A DNA stretch of 64,000 bases. It comes from Takakia lepidozioides (Eukaryota; Streptophyta; Takakiopsida; Takakiales; Takakiaceae). The stretch lies in assembly GCA_030704615.1 (NCBI GenBank), contig CM060733.1, positions 33,976,001 to 34,040,000 on the forward strand, written 5' to 3'. Below, piece by piece: positions 1-11,824 of the stretch. A program made the position numbers and the translations under genes. The number at the start of each line of letters is the position of its first letter. The first letter of the stretch is position 1. The notes beneath the pieces were generated by a model. It worked only from the letters and a program-made list of their open reading frames with translations. It ran no database searches and was not told the DNA's origin.

Positions 1-170
1 GCGCTAGGGCTTTAGGCTCAGCCTCAAGATTTTCAAAGTTGGTGAACAGAGGTGCAGGAACAAAGGTATTGCTGTTACTGAAGTGGGTCATTCTCTGGTG
101 AGAATACCCTGGACAATGTATCAGAGAATGGATATTGTCTTCAGGCTGCCCACACATCGTACCCTAGGGA
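1..170 (-). mobile_element. LINE 3'-end fragment (copy 1)
   Basis: This stretch closely matches positions 1226-1400 in the same orientation. The minus strand of that second copy encodes the cysteine/histidine cluster found at the C-terminus of plant LINE reverse transcriptases. Here the reading frame is broken and the copy is cut by the window edge. It is a decayed 3' end of a non-LTR retrotransposon and has no coding potential of its own. Confidence 0.6.
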
Positions 171-882
171 GCAAGAAAGCCAGGAAAAAATAACCCTGCA
201 AGGTCAATTACAATCTCCTTTCCTTTCTGCGTCTGTTTTTTGTTCAAAGGTAGGCTCCCCACCCTGAGCTTAAATTTCAACCAAGTGCCTAGGGAAGATA
301 GGCCCTTCGGATCATCCTTAAGGTCCTCCCCCATGTTACAGACTGGAAACAAGTTCAGGGAAGTTTTACCCCTAACCTCTTCATCGGCCAGTCTTTGGGC
401 ATCTGACACATGGGCTTAGACTCAACAACCTCCAGGTCAGCTTCATCTAGCAGGGTCAATTGTTCTGGGCTAAAATTCAGATACTTGAAAATGACTTGTA
501 CCCTCTTCCCCCAGGATTTACCCTGTTTAACAGGATAGTGCTTCCACGATATAGTCCATTATCATAGGGTATCTGGTATTAGACATGCGATTCAACTGAC
601 CCACCTTGAACAACTCATCACGTCTAGAGCTTAAGGGAGGTATGCCAAACTTGCCCCGAATAGCCATTGATAGCTGTTGTGGAGCATGCTCTCTTTGAGG
701 ACCGCAACCTCATGGACTCTAGAGATTTAGAATGGTTGGAGTTGTACCCACACAGCAGATGCGTACTCCAATGCAGGCCTTATGACCCTGCAAAGCATGG
801 TCCTTTTAAATTCAGTATTGATCCCTCTGCAGTGGAAAATTTTATTGAGACCCCAAGCTTTGCGTTTAACTGATTGAAATGT

Positions 883-1036
883 TCAGAGAGAATGTACTCA
901 TAAGACTTTGTTTGCCGTAGCCTTCAGAGAGAGAGAGAGAGAGAGAGAATGTACTAATAAGACTTTGTTTGCCGTAGCCTTCAGAGAGAGAGAGAGAGAG
1001 AGAATGTACTCATAAGACGTTGTTTGCCGTAGCCTT
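883..1036. repeat. Tandem repeat of about 62-66 bp with GA microsatellite cores
   Basis: Three successive units start with a (GA)n run and continue with AATGTACTCATAAGACTTTG and TTTGCCGTAGCCTT. The GA run grows from 3-4 to about 12 dinucleotides between units, which suggests slippage plus unit duplication at the edge of the LINE fragment that follows. Confidence 0.8.
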
Positions 1037-1519
1037 GTGGCCATCGACCCCGTGCCCAATTTGAGCGGAACACAAAGGGTCAGAACCTACCTCTGTTAGG
1101 GGCTGACGTCGGTTGTAAGACTTACCTTGAAATAAAACATTGATCCGGGTTTTCCAGATATCCTCTAGAAATCCCTTCACACAAGCATCAATCTGCTGTG
1201 TGTGGTTTGCCCAATAACTAGGCCCCAGAAGGGCCTGGGTTTTTGGCTCAGCCTCAAGACTTTCAAAGTTGGTAAACAGAGGTACAGGCACAATTCCCTT
1301 GATAGATTTGAGGAGAGCGTCTCTCTGGTGAGAGAACCCAGGACAGTGAATCAAAAAATGAATATTGTCTTCAGGTTGCCCACACAACGGGCAATTGCAC
1401 TCTCCCTTTCCTCTCTCTCTCTCTCTCTCTGTCTCTCTCCTACAGCCAAGAGATCCCGGTCCTCCCTTCCTACACTTACCTGGGCGTTGAGTTTTCCTCC
1501 AATTGTAATTGGGATGCAC
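1010..1519 (-). mobile_element. LINE 3'-end fragment (copy 2), zinc-knuckle region
   Basis: The minus strand reads CPLCGQPEDNIHFLIHCPGF followed by about 80 further residues. This is the CxxC...H...C cluster (zf-RVT type) that ends the ORF2 protein of plant L1-like LINEs. Upstream on the minus strand the frame runs into a (CT)n/(GA)n microsatellite at about 1400-1440, so the remainder is not recognisable as reverse transcriptase. The reverse-transcriptase core is absent. It is an immobile 5'-truncated remnant, a sister of the fragment at 1-170. A second GA-rich run lies at about 1550-1605. Confidence 0.7.
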
Positions 1520-1619
1520 ATATCCGGAAAGTTGTTCAAACTGGCAAGGAGAGAGAGGGAGAGAGAGAGGGAGAGAGCAGGAGAGAGAGGGAGAGGGAGA
1601 GAGTGGACAAAGTTATAGA

Positions 1620-3092
1620 GGCAAAGACAAGTTGCAAGGGAGGGAGACAGTATTTAGATAATGAAGATCCTCCAGTCTACAGCTATTTGACTCCCTGTCC
1701 ATCAGATTGTTCCTGCCCAAGCCATGTCTCTCCCCTCCCATTGTGCATGTCTCCATGATCACCTGAAGCCTTGTCTTGAAGTGGATTCTTGAAGGTGGCT
1801 ACAAATTCAACTATTGTGTCTAGTTTCACTGCCAACCATTCTTTTGAGTGAAATGACAGTGTTGTTGTTGAACTGTTTTGTCCAAATATTTAAATCAGGT
1901 TGGGTGGTTGGCCATGGCAGGTTGTAGCAAAGCTGCCAAGGGACCTGTCTGTGAAGCTACCCAACATTAAGACCACCGGGGAGGTAACAATTCCACTAAT
2001 CAGATGTGAATAGGCTTTGCAAAGACAACTCTTGAGCTTGCGATCATGTTTTTCCTGTGTCTAAATCATCTCATTATTGGATCGTCTAGAATAGAGACCT
2101 CAATTGAGTGGTGGTGCCTACATTTTTGACACTGGCAATGTCGCACGCTGTCCAGCAAGGTACTATTAAACCACAAAGACATCTTTAGGGGAGTGCACCC
2201 TCACAGCCAGGTGCAAAGCTCCAGGCAACCTGATGTTCAATTCAGGATACATCTGATTGTTGAAACAATGCATGTGTCCAGTGCTCATTTTGGAGGCCCT
2301 GGGTCCAAACTGATTTACTGCGTGTACAAAGAAAATGAAAATTTTGGTTTTCTGTGTGGTTCTGATATCAGCTGCTGGAGCAGATGCCAGCTGTCATTGT
2401 GGCACTGGATGCCCACTTAGACAACGCCTATCAAGGGTTTGTCTCTTCAAAGCCTCAACTCAATCTTTCTGTCTGCTGATGTATATAGAGGATTTATATG
2501 GGAATTTCCAGATGCTTCAAAATCAAACCAGAATGCACTTGGAACTCTTCCTATGTCTTGTGTTTCTTGATCTGAAATTATGCCCCATCCCGGATGTGAC
2601 AGTGCTTTGCTGCTGCAAGATGTAAGATCTATTCTCCTGGATGACACAAGCAGGGCTGAAGTGCACCTGCTGACAGACACTACGAAGGATCTGGGCCATG
2701 GGCAGTGAGAGACCAAGTTCTCTATGTAATATCTGCTGCGATTGTACTCTGCTGTTTTCCCCTGTTCAGAAGTTTTACTCAAGAAATGCTTTGCTTGACA
2801 AGTCTGTTGTGCGGCCTGCCCCGTGGGGACAATGTTCTAGCCCTTCACAGCTTGTGAACAAAGATTTGGATGATACCTCTTCACAGCCCTGCACACTAAA
2901 GTTGTAGATAATAGGAACATAAAGCAGGTTGCAAGAGGAATGAAATTGCCAAAAAACTCGTACTCTTTCAAGGAAGGCAAATGCACTGAGTCATAAGCTA
3001 TGAATATTTCTGTAGAGCAAAGTCTGGTGTGTGTTGTTGAGTCAAAACCCCTAGTGCATAGCACTGCACAGTTTGACGAATAATTGAGGACG
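1620..3092. other. Intergenic, no gene recognised
   Basis: Downstream flank of the CHID1-like gene. Short ORFs occur on both strands, including one at 2335-2625 that starts with a signal-peptide-like stretch, but none has a recognisable domain. Part of this stretch is probably the CHID1 3' untranslated region and terminator. Confidence 0.5.
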
Positions 3093-6000
3093 TCAAAGGA
3101 GGTCAAAAAAGTAGTCCAACCCTTGCCCTATCTCCCAAATTGAAAGACCTGTACCCCAGGCATCTGCTTCTTCAAGCCTCAGAGACAGTGACTTCAAGGT
3201 GGGGTAATACACTGCGTGCTTCCCATTGTCATGTTCATACTCGAAGTAATGCTCCTCACTTTCATCATCCCAGGTAAATTCTGGCTTGTGTTGGTCTAGA
3301 AGTGAAATGTACTGGTGGCCAACGATTGGTCCTCCACCTGATAAGAGGTTTTTCAGATTGTGAACTTCAAGGAGAGATGCCAAGTAAAGTCACGGAGCTT
3401 GTAATAGCAGCCAAACAGACCAAAAGGTTTCCCATAATCTGCTCTTCACACACTTTTTGGAAATTGTCTAGGTGTCCACTATATCGCTCGCAGTGGGACT
3501 TCATTTGCAGAAATTATGCATGGTAATACCAGAGGCATCTCAATCCTATGTGTGTTTGTCAGATTTGGGAATCTTCAATGCTACATCACAAAGAAGGATC
3601 TGACTTAAGGGGTTCCAATATACCCAAGCTGTCTGTGCACAGACAGCTATAATGAATTGTCTCTACACCCTTGGATACAGGGTAAGAGCTGAACTTACAA
3701 CAAACATGAAAATACTGAAACAAAACGAACAGGTGCAGCATTGGAGAGTTGGAGCCAATCAAACATGTAACAAGTTGACAGGCTGGAAGCACCCTGTAGA
3801 GTCCTACCATCATCCAGGTTTTACAAATAGCCTGCTCATACCTTGTGGAAGAGTAAAATCATTGCCATAAAAGTTGAAGCCCGTAAAAATGTATGAGGTA
3901 TTTTCAGTCTCTTCGTCTCTGTGTGGGCCTTTCAGTGCGTGTAGACAACTGTCCACCCAGCTGGTTGGGGCATTGGGGCCAGGCTCATTTGGGTTGGAAT
4001 AATCGTATGTCATAAGAGAAAACCCATCGACTGAGCCCTCCAGGAAAGTGATATCGGCAGCTGTAAATGCTCGGGGATCCCGCTTCTTTTGAGAGGGTGG
4101 AGGGATAACAAAAATGAACTGCATCCGATGGTCTTGATCACCAGCACTCGATGCTGTCATTGAATGCAATGTGGACCCGAGGGCTTGGATAAACTCCAAT
4201 GCCTACAAAGACAGTTGCTTCAGACACAAACTCCAATGCAAGGACGCTCTCACGACAGTCAGCACTCAACAACCAATCAAGCAAGCAAAAAGCACAGAAC
4301 CTCTGACTGCTTGTGTGATCCACTGCCTGGCTTACCACTAACCAGTAAACAAACACAATCCCAAATCATTTTTCATAAGCATTCACTGCATTCAAACGAC
4401 CATACCAATCCCAGAAGAATGCATGGCAGAGCCTGCTTTAAAGAACAGCAAGGGTGCTATCTTGTAAAGAAAGAATTCTGGAGACAAGTCATTATCTATC
4501 AACCACAAAGTTCATCAAAGAAACCCATGAAACCTTCCTAGAAAGAGGAAGTCTGCCAGAAAAGGAAGGAGCACCTTTTGACGCAGATTTGGTTTGTCAA
4601 GAATGTGAAAGAGAGCCCATGCAGACCAAGCCTCCAATACAATTCCATCATACTCCATATTTCTGCCATCAGTTTCATTTCATTCTCTGGACAGAACGTG
4701 CACATCCTCTCAACTGACTTTCCCAAGTCTCTTTACCTGATTGAATGTCACTACTCTCCCCTCCTCTCTTGCTTCACCTTCCCATTGCTATATCTTCCAA
4801 GCTGATGTGTGAGGGCAAGAGATTACAATGCAAAACCCCAATAACATATGCAAGATACTATTGACTTAGGAAAAACTAAAAGTATCCTGCTAATTGTAGA
4901 TAAATGAACAAAACATCGTTAGTTTGCAGGCAATGTTTGCAAAGGATTACAGGATGCGACCACCAGGAATGGTGCCGTTGCAATGACACAATACAAAATC
5001 CTACAGTTGAACCACTAAACCAACTAACACAGCATAGTCCAAACATTGCACGAACACAAAAGTGGTTTATTCAGGTAAGGTGCTAGACAGAGACAGACAG
5101 ACAGAAACTTTCAGAATCTTACTTGCACTCAGATGCAATGAGGTCAATTGCTTCCTGTCTCTCTGTAGGCTGTAGCAGCATGTCTAGAGGCCAGCCTTCC
5201 AAGACAAATCGCGGTAAAATCTGTTTTTACATTCCCACTGGATAGGAACTTTGAATAAAACGTCAGTGAGAAGGAGAAATCTTCATCCAAAAGATAGGGA
5301 CAATCTTATCATCATAAGACAATTCTTTTTATATGAGGATTTACATGTACTGAACAGCAAGTTACAAAAATAGCCTTCACCTAAATTTTATTTTGTGGGA
5401 GTGTGATTTACCATATGTCTCCGACAGAGAGGGATGAAGTGGTGTTACAATTGACTTGGGTTAACAAGACAAAATGTAAAAGAATGTCTCAATGAATTTA
5501 TTGGGTCCATGGCATGACAGCTGCTACTCTAGGGATGGATACTACCCTAAAAAGCTTTTCATTGAAATGTTTGGGAGCTCCAAAACATGGAAAAGTTGTT
5601 CATACTGCATCCACAGTGGTGCCAGGAACAATGTGGTTTGAATATCCAAAATGAGTGTTTACATGTCAGAGAAGTCGTGTATGCATGCTATGAAGGTAAT
5701 TGTACCATTGGATGGCCTTGCTGGCGAACTTCAGCCATCCAGCTGGAGTCTACATCATGCTTGCCCAATAGCTCCAAGCCTTCTCTGCCTCTGAAATGCA
5801 CCCAGATCTGGTCACTCAACACAGCACCTCTGTAATTTAAGATAAATCAACTCCAAGCAGCTCATTTGATTAAAAATATCTCAACTCTCCCCATCCCCTA
5901 TCTTCCCTCCCTAGGTTTCAGCTGGGTCCAAAAGGGATCAGGATGTAAGACCATAAGGCTATCACAAGCAATGTTTAACAAGTACAGATTTTGAAGAAGA

Positions 6001-7526
6001 CCTTGCCAAAGTTTGTGCTACTATTTAATACATCCCTCATTTTCTGAGTGCAGAATATTCCAGTGGATGTTGACATGTGGTTAGTACACAGTTACAGTCT
6101 AAGGCCCACAGACCTTTTGAGCTGATACCAGACAGGGGAGACGTGTGTAAACTTGGACCGAAACTTTTTGGCCATATCATAGCCCTTTCCATTCCTGCCC
6201 ATCAAGCCACACTTGGTCAGTTTATCCCACAACTAAGCCCTATGTTCAACTACAAGGAAGCCATCCAGTGCTTTGCTATTTCCGGGTAAGAATGTTCTTC
6301 ATATTGAGTAAAGAAGAAAATTTTTACAGCCGCACTACAGTTTTGAGCGTCGGGCACAGAAATGCTCCCACTCAGTATTTGCTTTAAAGACAAAAATGCG
6401 GAGATCACTGCTACACCGAGGCAAAGAGTAGATGGAAAAGCTCAAAATAATATTTCCAAAAAGCTAAGTTATGGAATGCAGCAGGTAAGAAATCACCAGG
6501 GTGTGACATAGGCCAGCACTGGAGACAGGAAATGTCGGTGCCCAGTGTTGCTCCACGGCCTTCCATGCTCCTATATTCACCACCAGAACATGTGTACTTA
6601 GAAAAACTATGCATAAATGTCAGTGCTTGCTATACTTACCTCGTGTAAGTATACAAGACACAAAGTAGGGTTGCTCATTCAAAAAGTCCTTCATATGAGC
6701 CATGAATTCCGGCCTGCTTATTCCACTCGCAGAGAGTGGTCAACCAAACCGAAGACTGCAAGACCTTTCAAGGCATACCAACATGTTTATGCAGGACTTG
6801 GTGTCTTTAAGACACAAGTGCGATGATACAGATTCCCCCCATTGGCTGGAAGGCCCACCCTGCCACTCCACAGTCCGAATGCACTTCCCAATGACTTCAA
6901 GCTGTATACATGGGGTCCAGACAATTTTTGAACCAAAGGTAATGAGGATTAGGTCGCTGATTCTGATCAAATCTTTGATTTATTGAAACAGTGCCTGAGC
7001 TGCTGGACGTTTCCAACACTGAGCTGCAAATGATCACATTGCTCTCTCAATCTGTTGTTGGGGGTCTTCCGGAGACAATGCTGCCGCAATGCCCAAGCCT
7101 GCCAATTTACTCGCTAGGGTAATATGGATAAATTTGTAGCCAGCATATGCCTCCCCAATTGCATGGACGTCTGAGTCAGAAAGCAAGACATCATCTGCGA
7201 ATCTACGAGTGTGCTTGGTGTATGAGAGAGAGGCGACCTACAGCAAGAACAGACTGATAGGAAATGTTGGTGGTGACCAGGTTGCGGTCATAGACGGATG
7301 CTTCTGCCATCCCTGTGACTATCACGTCCCCAGCTGGTGGGCTCTGAGCTTCCGTGGATTGTCTCCAGACAATGAGACAGATGAGAAGAGCTACCAGACA
7401 TAGGAAAGTGAACAAGAGAGAGTCGGCCTGCCATGCGACCGCGCTAGTGCGTCGCTTCATCGGCAGTTTGCTGTCCAGCACGGTATCTCTTGCCTCCTGA
7501 ACACCACGCCGCTGCCGCCCTGCCAT
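3093..7526 (-). CDS. CHID1-like glycoside hydrolase family 18 domain protein
   Basis: Eight exons on the minus strand: 7526-7242, 6570-6497, 6194-6114, 5790-5706, 5220-5123, 4662-4575, 4202-3842 and 3337-3093. They total 1317 bp (438 aa), all introns are GT/AG and every phase agrees. The product matches chitinase-domain-containing protein 1. Landmarks in order are a cytosolic basic N-terminus, one membrane anchor (residues about 37-54), [61 protein letters not shown], and a C-terminal [18 protein letters not shown]-like end (here [18 protein letters not shown]). The (beta/alpha)8 barrel is expected in the secretory pathway lumen as a type II membrane protein. The canonical GH18 DxxDxDxE motif is reduced, as is usual in this subfamily, so carbohydrate binding is as likely as hydrolysis. 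The start was set at 7526 because no upstream in-frame ATG was found. Intron 1 is the longest and holds an unrelated exon-like frame. The gene looks intact. Confidence 0.92.
6642..7220 (-). other. Exon-like reading frames inside CHID1 intron 1, unassigned
   Basis: On the minus strand two open stretches lie inside the first CHID1 intron. The first (about 7220-7043) reads [20 protein letters not shown] and on to QQQIERAM. The second (about 6945-6643) ends in [18 protein letters not shown] and SCILTR, directly at a good donor (GAG|GTAAGT), and contains one TGA. Neither belongs to the CHID1 fold, because the flanking CHID1 exons join in phase without them. I do not recognise a family. They may be exons of a gene copied into the intron, or a transposon relic. 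Confidence 0.35.
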
Positions 7527-8189
7527 CGTGCCCTCCGCAGATCTGTGCACCTCCTCTCACCTCTCCACAAGGCCAAATCACATTCCGGTGCTCAACCCTC
7601 TTCTTCGATCTTTTCAATCCCCGAGACAGCTCAAAACAACTTTACTCTCCTTTCTCACACACACGTACTACTCAATTACTCCACAAATTCCAGCTTCTTC
7701 TTCAACCTTCGCGATCGAAAATCCCTGATCCAAATTTCCTGTTCAGACTCTTTTAGATTTGAACAAATAGTTAAAATCTTTGTCTAACCAAGCAGCACAG
7801 CATCTACAGTAAAATGTTGCAGGCTTGTGGGTCCATCTCAAATGGTCACAACTGTCCGTGCTTGTGCTCAGCCTGCCTCGTATCTCGCCTCAAGTACCCG
7901 CAATACACGACACAGTGCACAACGCAACACTTGGGATCTCACTAAAAGTACTCACACACACTTTGCAAGTGCCAACACTCCACACTACCTACTCTACATC
8001 GTATCGTGTATCTACCAGTGTTGGACTGGTATCATGGTTTTTTTATACCACTAGGGCAAGGGTATTGGGGTAGAGTTGAATTATTCAAACCAATAAGGGG
8101 CCAGGTTGGAAAGGGGGTGTCAAACCAATAAGCGGGAGTTATAGTAAGCTACAACAGGAGTTCAATTAATAACTGTCATGTAAAGGGGG

Positions 8190-8385
8190 GGAGGAAGGTA
8201 AGACCTATTAAATAGGGGATGGTCCATGGTTAGATTGCGGTAAGCAGTGTGGTGGTTTCTAGGAGTGGCTTGTGTCAGGCAGCCTTCTGGAAGGTCCCAC
8301 AGTTTGAGGGGTGGGCCTTCTAGAAGGGTCCCACCGTCCTACGAGCGTATATAAAGAGACCCGGCTCTCTTCCCCTACATCTTAC
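8190..8385 (+). repeat. TATA-containing repeat segment (copy 1)
   Basis: This stretch contains CCTATTAAATAGGGGATGGT, then CCTTCTAGAAGGGTCCCACC and TATATAAAGAGACCCGGCTC. The same blocks in the same order occur on the minus strand at about 50145-49885. A TATA box with a conserved upstream block in two dispersed copies suggests the promoter part of an LTR or similar element; I could not define its borders. CTTCTAGAAG is palindromic. Confidence 0.5.
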
Positions 8386-9673
8386 TATCTATTTTTACTA
8401 CTTACTACTTACTACTTAACCCCTTAAGGACTGGAGGTGTTTTTGGCAATTCCGGGACCCACCCTCACATGGCTACCTGCCCACCAACGTTCATCCACGC
8501 GGATGAACCGTACAAACTGCTTCCTACCTACAAGATGCACAAGCCCCCCAAATTTAGGGAGATTCCACTGTGTAGTTTGGGAGATTATAACATTTGAAGA
8601 TGGTGCATTTTTTTTTAAATGGAAAAAACAAAGCAAAAGTTCATGTTTGACCAAGCAGATTATCCATGATCCCAAATTTTCCTGGGAGAAAAAGTGTTAT
8701 ATTCCTGTGAAGTGCACAATCCCAAACCCTCACACCAAATTTCACCCCAATCTACCAAAATGAAAGGGGGGGTGCTTTGTATGTGATTGGAATAGGGGTC
8801 CAAAAAGAGAATTTGCAAAGGAAATGGTATAGGCCCCATTGGGACCCCAAATTCTCCTTCATTTGGGAATTCCAACAGTCAGTCCCTCATAGGCCAAGAA
8901 CTACACAAGCATGCCCAAGAATTTCCCAAAAATTCCCTAAATTGCATTTGGGATGTGGGATTTTGTGAAATTTCTGGCCTCCTCTAGTCAGGCAATCGGT
9001 GGCCGGAATTTCGCCTGAATCCGGCGACGTTTTCCGGGCCACGTTGAGGTTTCCCATTATTTGCCAGGCCAACTCATTCGAGCCGTCCCTGTGTTCGTCG
9101 GCGTTTTGGGGAGGGCCTCACTAGCCCCCCACTCCAACCCCTGCATTGCCCCCCACCGCAAACCCGCGTGGATGCTGCCACCTGCCACGTCGACGGTCAA
9201 CTGCCGTGCCCCGCCCTCCACCCAAAATCCTGCAATTTCCAAACTTCAAAAAAAATGCAAACCATGAGATAATAAATTAATAGAAGTAGAGGTAATGATG
9301 AATAACCCGCCATCAGCTGCAGCAGCAGAAACGACAAATATTACCGGTATCAACTGATGTGTAAATTTGCTAGCCTAGTATGGTATATGGTATGGTATCA
9401 AAGTGCTTCTGCATTGAAGTATTCTGCTACATTGGACCTAGGAAACACACATCCATCCCTAGGGTCATCAGGCCAATTTTTGTAAATCATAACTAGGGCA
9501 TCTAAATTCTCTATGCCCAACCTACACCTTCTCAAAACACTCCAGCCACTGAGAAGATCCTCTCTGTTTCAATTTGGCTGCCTGGTATTGCAAAGATTTA
9601 TCGGGCAAGGAATAACACATTTGGAAATCTACTCTGGTACTCCTTCCACCATGCCAATGGCTACACGTCTGCA

Positions 9674-10690
9674 TCAACTGCAACATGGGTCATCCTGAAA
9701 GAGACTCAACTTTGACATTAACATCCCCTCACTTGCTTCTTCAGAAGAAACAGGAGCTCCAAAAAGAGATTCTATTGCGTAGGCTATTTGAGCTGGGGCA
9801 GCTGCTGCCATATTTGGATTCAAAAACTTGGCTACCTTCACCAACATAGGGAGCAGCACCTTCCTATCATATTCTTGCACCAAAACTTTAGCCTTGTCCC
9901 TGCCAATGAACTCGGTAATGCAAGACGACCCTTTGTATCTAGGGTCAAGCATTAAGGCCAGCATATTGTGTGCGTTGTCTCTAATGAAACATGTAGCAAA
10001 GGCCAAGAAAGGTGCCAAAACACCAAATGCCTTACCTCCAATTCGAGCACACAAAATCTCCAGTTCAGAGTCTGCCTCACCCAACTTGTAACGTGGAACA
10101 TGGGTTGCCCTCCTATTCTTGTCCACTTGCAACTGCCTACATATGGTAATGCAAGCCACCAATGCATCAGATAGTAACCAGTACCCTCTGATCTGGTTCA
10201 GCACACATTGTTGCACCATTGGCTTCAATGTCTCCGTCACAGCTCTTGCCACAGCCCAAGTCAAGCCACTTGGGACTCTAGTCTGCAGCTGAAGGGATTG
10301 CCTCGTGTAGCATATGTTGATGGCGGAGCTGTACTCTAATGTTTCCTGCACCCCTAACCACATATTCATTCAAAAAAATTCAGGAATGAACACTTTCATA
10401 ACTCCCCCCCAACCCTGGAATGGTCATCAACTACCTGCAGCCATGTTTCAAGCACACGCTCTGTAAGCTCAAATTCATTGAGCAACCGCTTCACCACCTC
10501 AGCTAAGGTCACCCGAGAAGTGTCTTGGACCTTGAAAATGCCCACAAGTCATATGGCGAGGAACCCACTCTTCATCTCTGAAGTTAACCACCAAGCAGAA
10601 AGTATTGAACCCACATCTCGACATCCATAGATCAAAAGTTATGGACACAGTGGCGCAATTAGCCAACAATGGCAACACAAACCTGTCCAT
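9674..10690 (-). pseudogene. hAT-family transposase relic
   Basis: Two in-line minus-strand segments belong to one transposase. The N-terminal part (10690-10499) has VSITFDLWMSRCGFNTFCL, the DDE-region TFDxW signature of plant hAT proteins. The larger segment (10369-9674) has AHNMLALMLDPRYKGSSC, DKAKVLVQEYDRKVLLPML and LNPN, typical of the region before the dimerisation domain. Stops and a gap of about 130 bp separate the two, and neither the BED zinc finger nor the C-terminal dimerisation motif is seen. It lies inside a hAT element with matching ends and is probably non-functional. Confidence 0.8.
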
Positions 10691-11824
10691 AGTTCAAGCC
10701 AACATCGAGGGGTCACCTGGGGTTTTTGGGCGTCCACCGACATTGATAGATCGTTGAGGCGGAAGAACGCCCAAACAATGTGATAAGGCACCAAAACTTC
10801 CGGTTTTCATTCAAGGCTGCAAGGCGCACCCTCCAAATCGCTTGTTCTTCAGCAACTACACCTCATCTGGTGCCTCTTGAGTGTCACCAGCATCTTCACG
10901 CTCGTGCGTAGTACTGGCTGTGGCTTGTGTCTCGAGCCCCGATTCCACTGTGACTCCAATAGTGTCACATGCATCTGTGAAGGGAAACTCCACAGAAATA
11001 GAAATGTCAACATCTTCCATGCTTAGATCTGCTCTTGTAGAGCTTATACACGATGTGCTCAACCCCTAACCCCAAGAATATGATGCAGTTGAGATGCTAG
11101 CACGACTTCAAAGCAACAAAAAACAAAGCAAAACAACATCAGATGCACATTTAAGAAAGAAGGAGAGGAAATCCGACTGAAAACCCTACCAAACTTCTAG
11201 AAATGAAGGCGCAACCATGCAAAAACGCCTCTCAGCGCCACAATCTCTTCAAATCTGCCTCAAATCTGCCTCCATCCTCATTGAAGTGCCCTCTTGAAAA
11301 CGCTCTATGTAGTTAGTATCCCTAACCTCAAACTACCCTAGACCCTACCCTACATCATGTCCCTCAACCGACGCATGCATAGTATTGGAGTGGTAGCGCG
11401 AGGAAGAAAACCTGACTGGTATGTTTTGCGCCAGGGTTCTAGAAGTCCATGTATCCTACCCCAAGCGGGTACCTACAAGGGCAAAACCCGGCAATACCCT
11501 GGTGGTATGATCTTTGATACCATTACCCTTACCCTAGTTGATACCTGCCCAAGACCTATATACCGGTCCAACACTGGTATATACTCTAAAAGGGCAGTAG
11601 CCGCAAGGTGAGGTGGATCTTAGTTAGGTCGGCCTTGGCCGGAGTCCTCTCTCTCTCAATGGTTGGGTATTGGTGTCTTGCCTGTGTATAACCTAGGTGA
11701 TCTTGGGTTCAATCCTTCAACATGTGACTTCAAACCATCCATTGGGCCCTTGATGGATGGCATGTATGTTGAGTAGTAGGCTCTGTAAATTCACTGGATG
11801 TTAAAGAAACTTTATCTTTATCTT

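Larger units (their letters stand above)
8016..11576. mobile_element. hAT transposon, 3.56 kb, degenerate autonomous copy
   Basis: The left end starts CAGTGTTGGACTGGTAT. The right end, read on the other strand, starts CAGTGTTGGACCGGTAT. Both ends continue with a related CTAGGGyAAGGGTAwTGG block. Flanking octamers are GTATCTAC (8008-8015) and GTATATAC (11577-11584), an 8-bp target duplication with one change. CAGTGTTG-type ends, an 8-bp duplication and an internal hAT transposase relic on the minus strand all agree. The element sits about 490 bp upstream of the CHID1 start codon. Its left part (8190-8385) contains a TATA-bearing segment repeated elsewhere in the window. Confidence 0.85.

Noticed and set aside
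2193-2782. Small secreted cysteine-rich protein-like frame (MKILVFCVVLISAAGADA start) and an overlapping minus-strand frame
   Set aside because: No conserved cysteine spacing, no splice context, and it lies where the CHID1 3' flank is expected. A signal-peptide-like start alone is not enough.
5829-5834. Alternative acceptor for CHID1 exon 4 (longer exon with [12 protein letters not shown])
   Set aside because: Open and in phase, but it inserts about a dozen residues absent from the family. The acceptor at 5791-5793 gives a gap-free match.
6830-6945. FGSKIVWTP... as the CHID1 exon matching the SKFTHxSPVW motif
   Set aside because: The true exon with [13 protein letters not shown] was found at 6194-6114 and joins in phase.
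8416-9270. Element starting TAACCCCTTAAGGACTGG, similar to the 11825 MITE end
   Set aside because: The similarity stops after about 10 bp and no inverted partner exists in the window.
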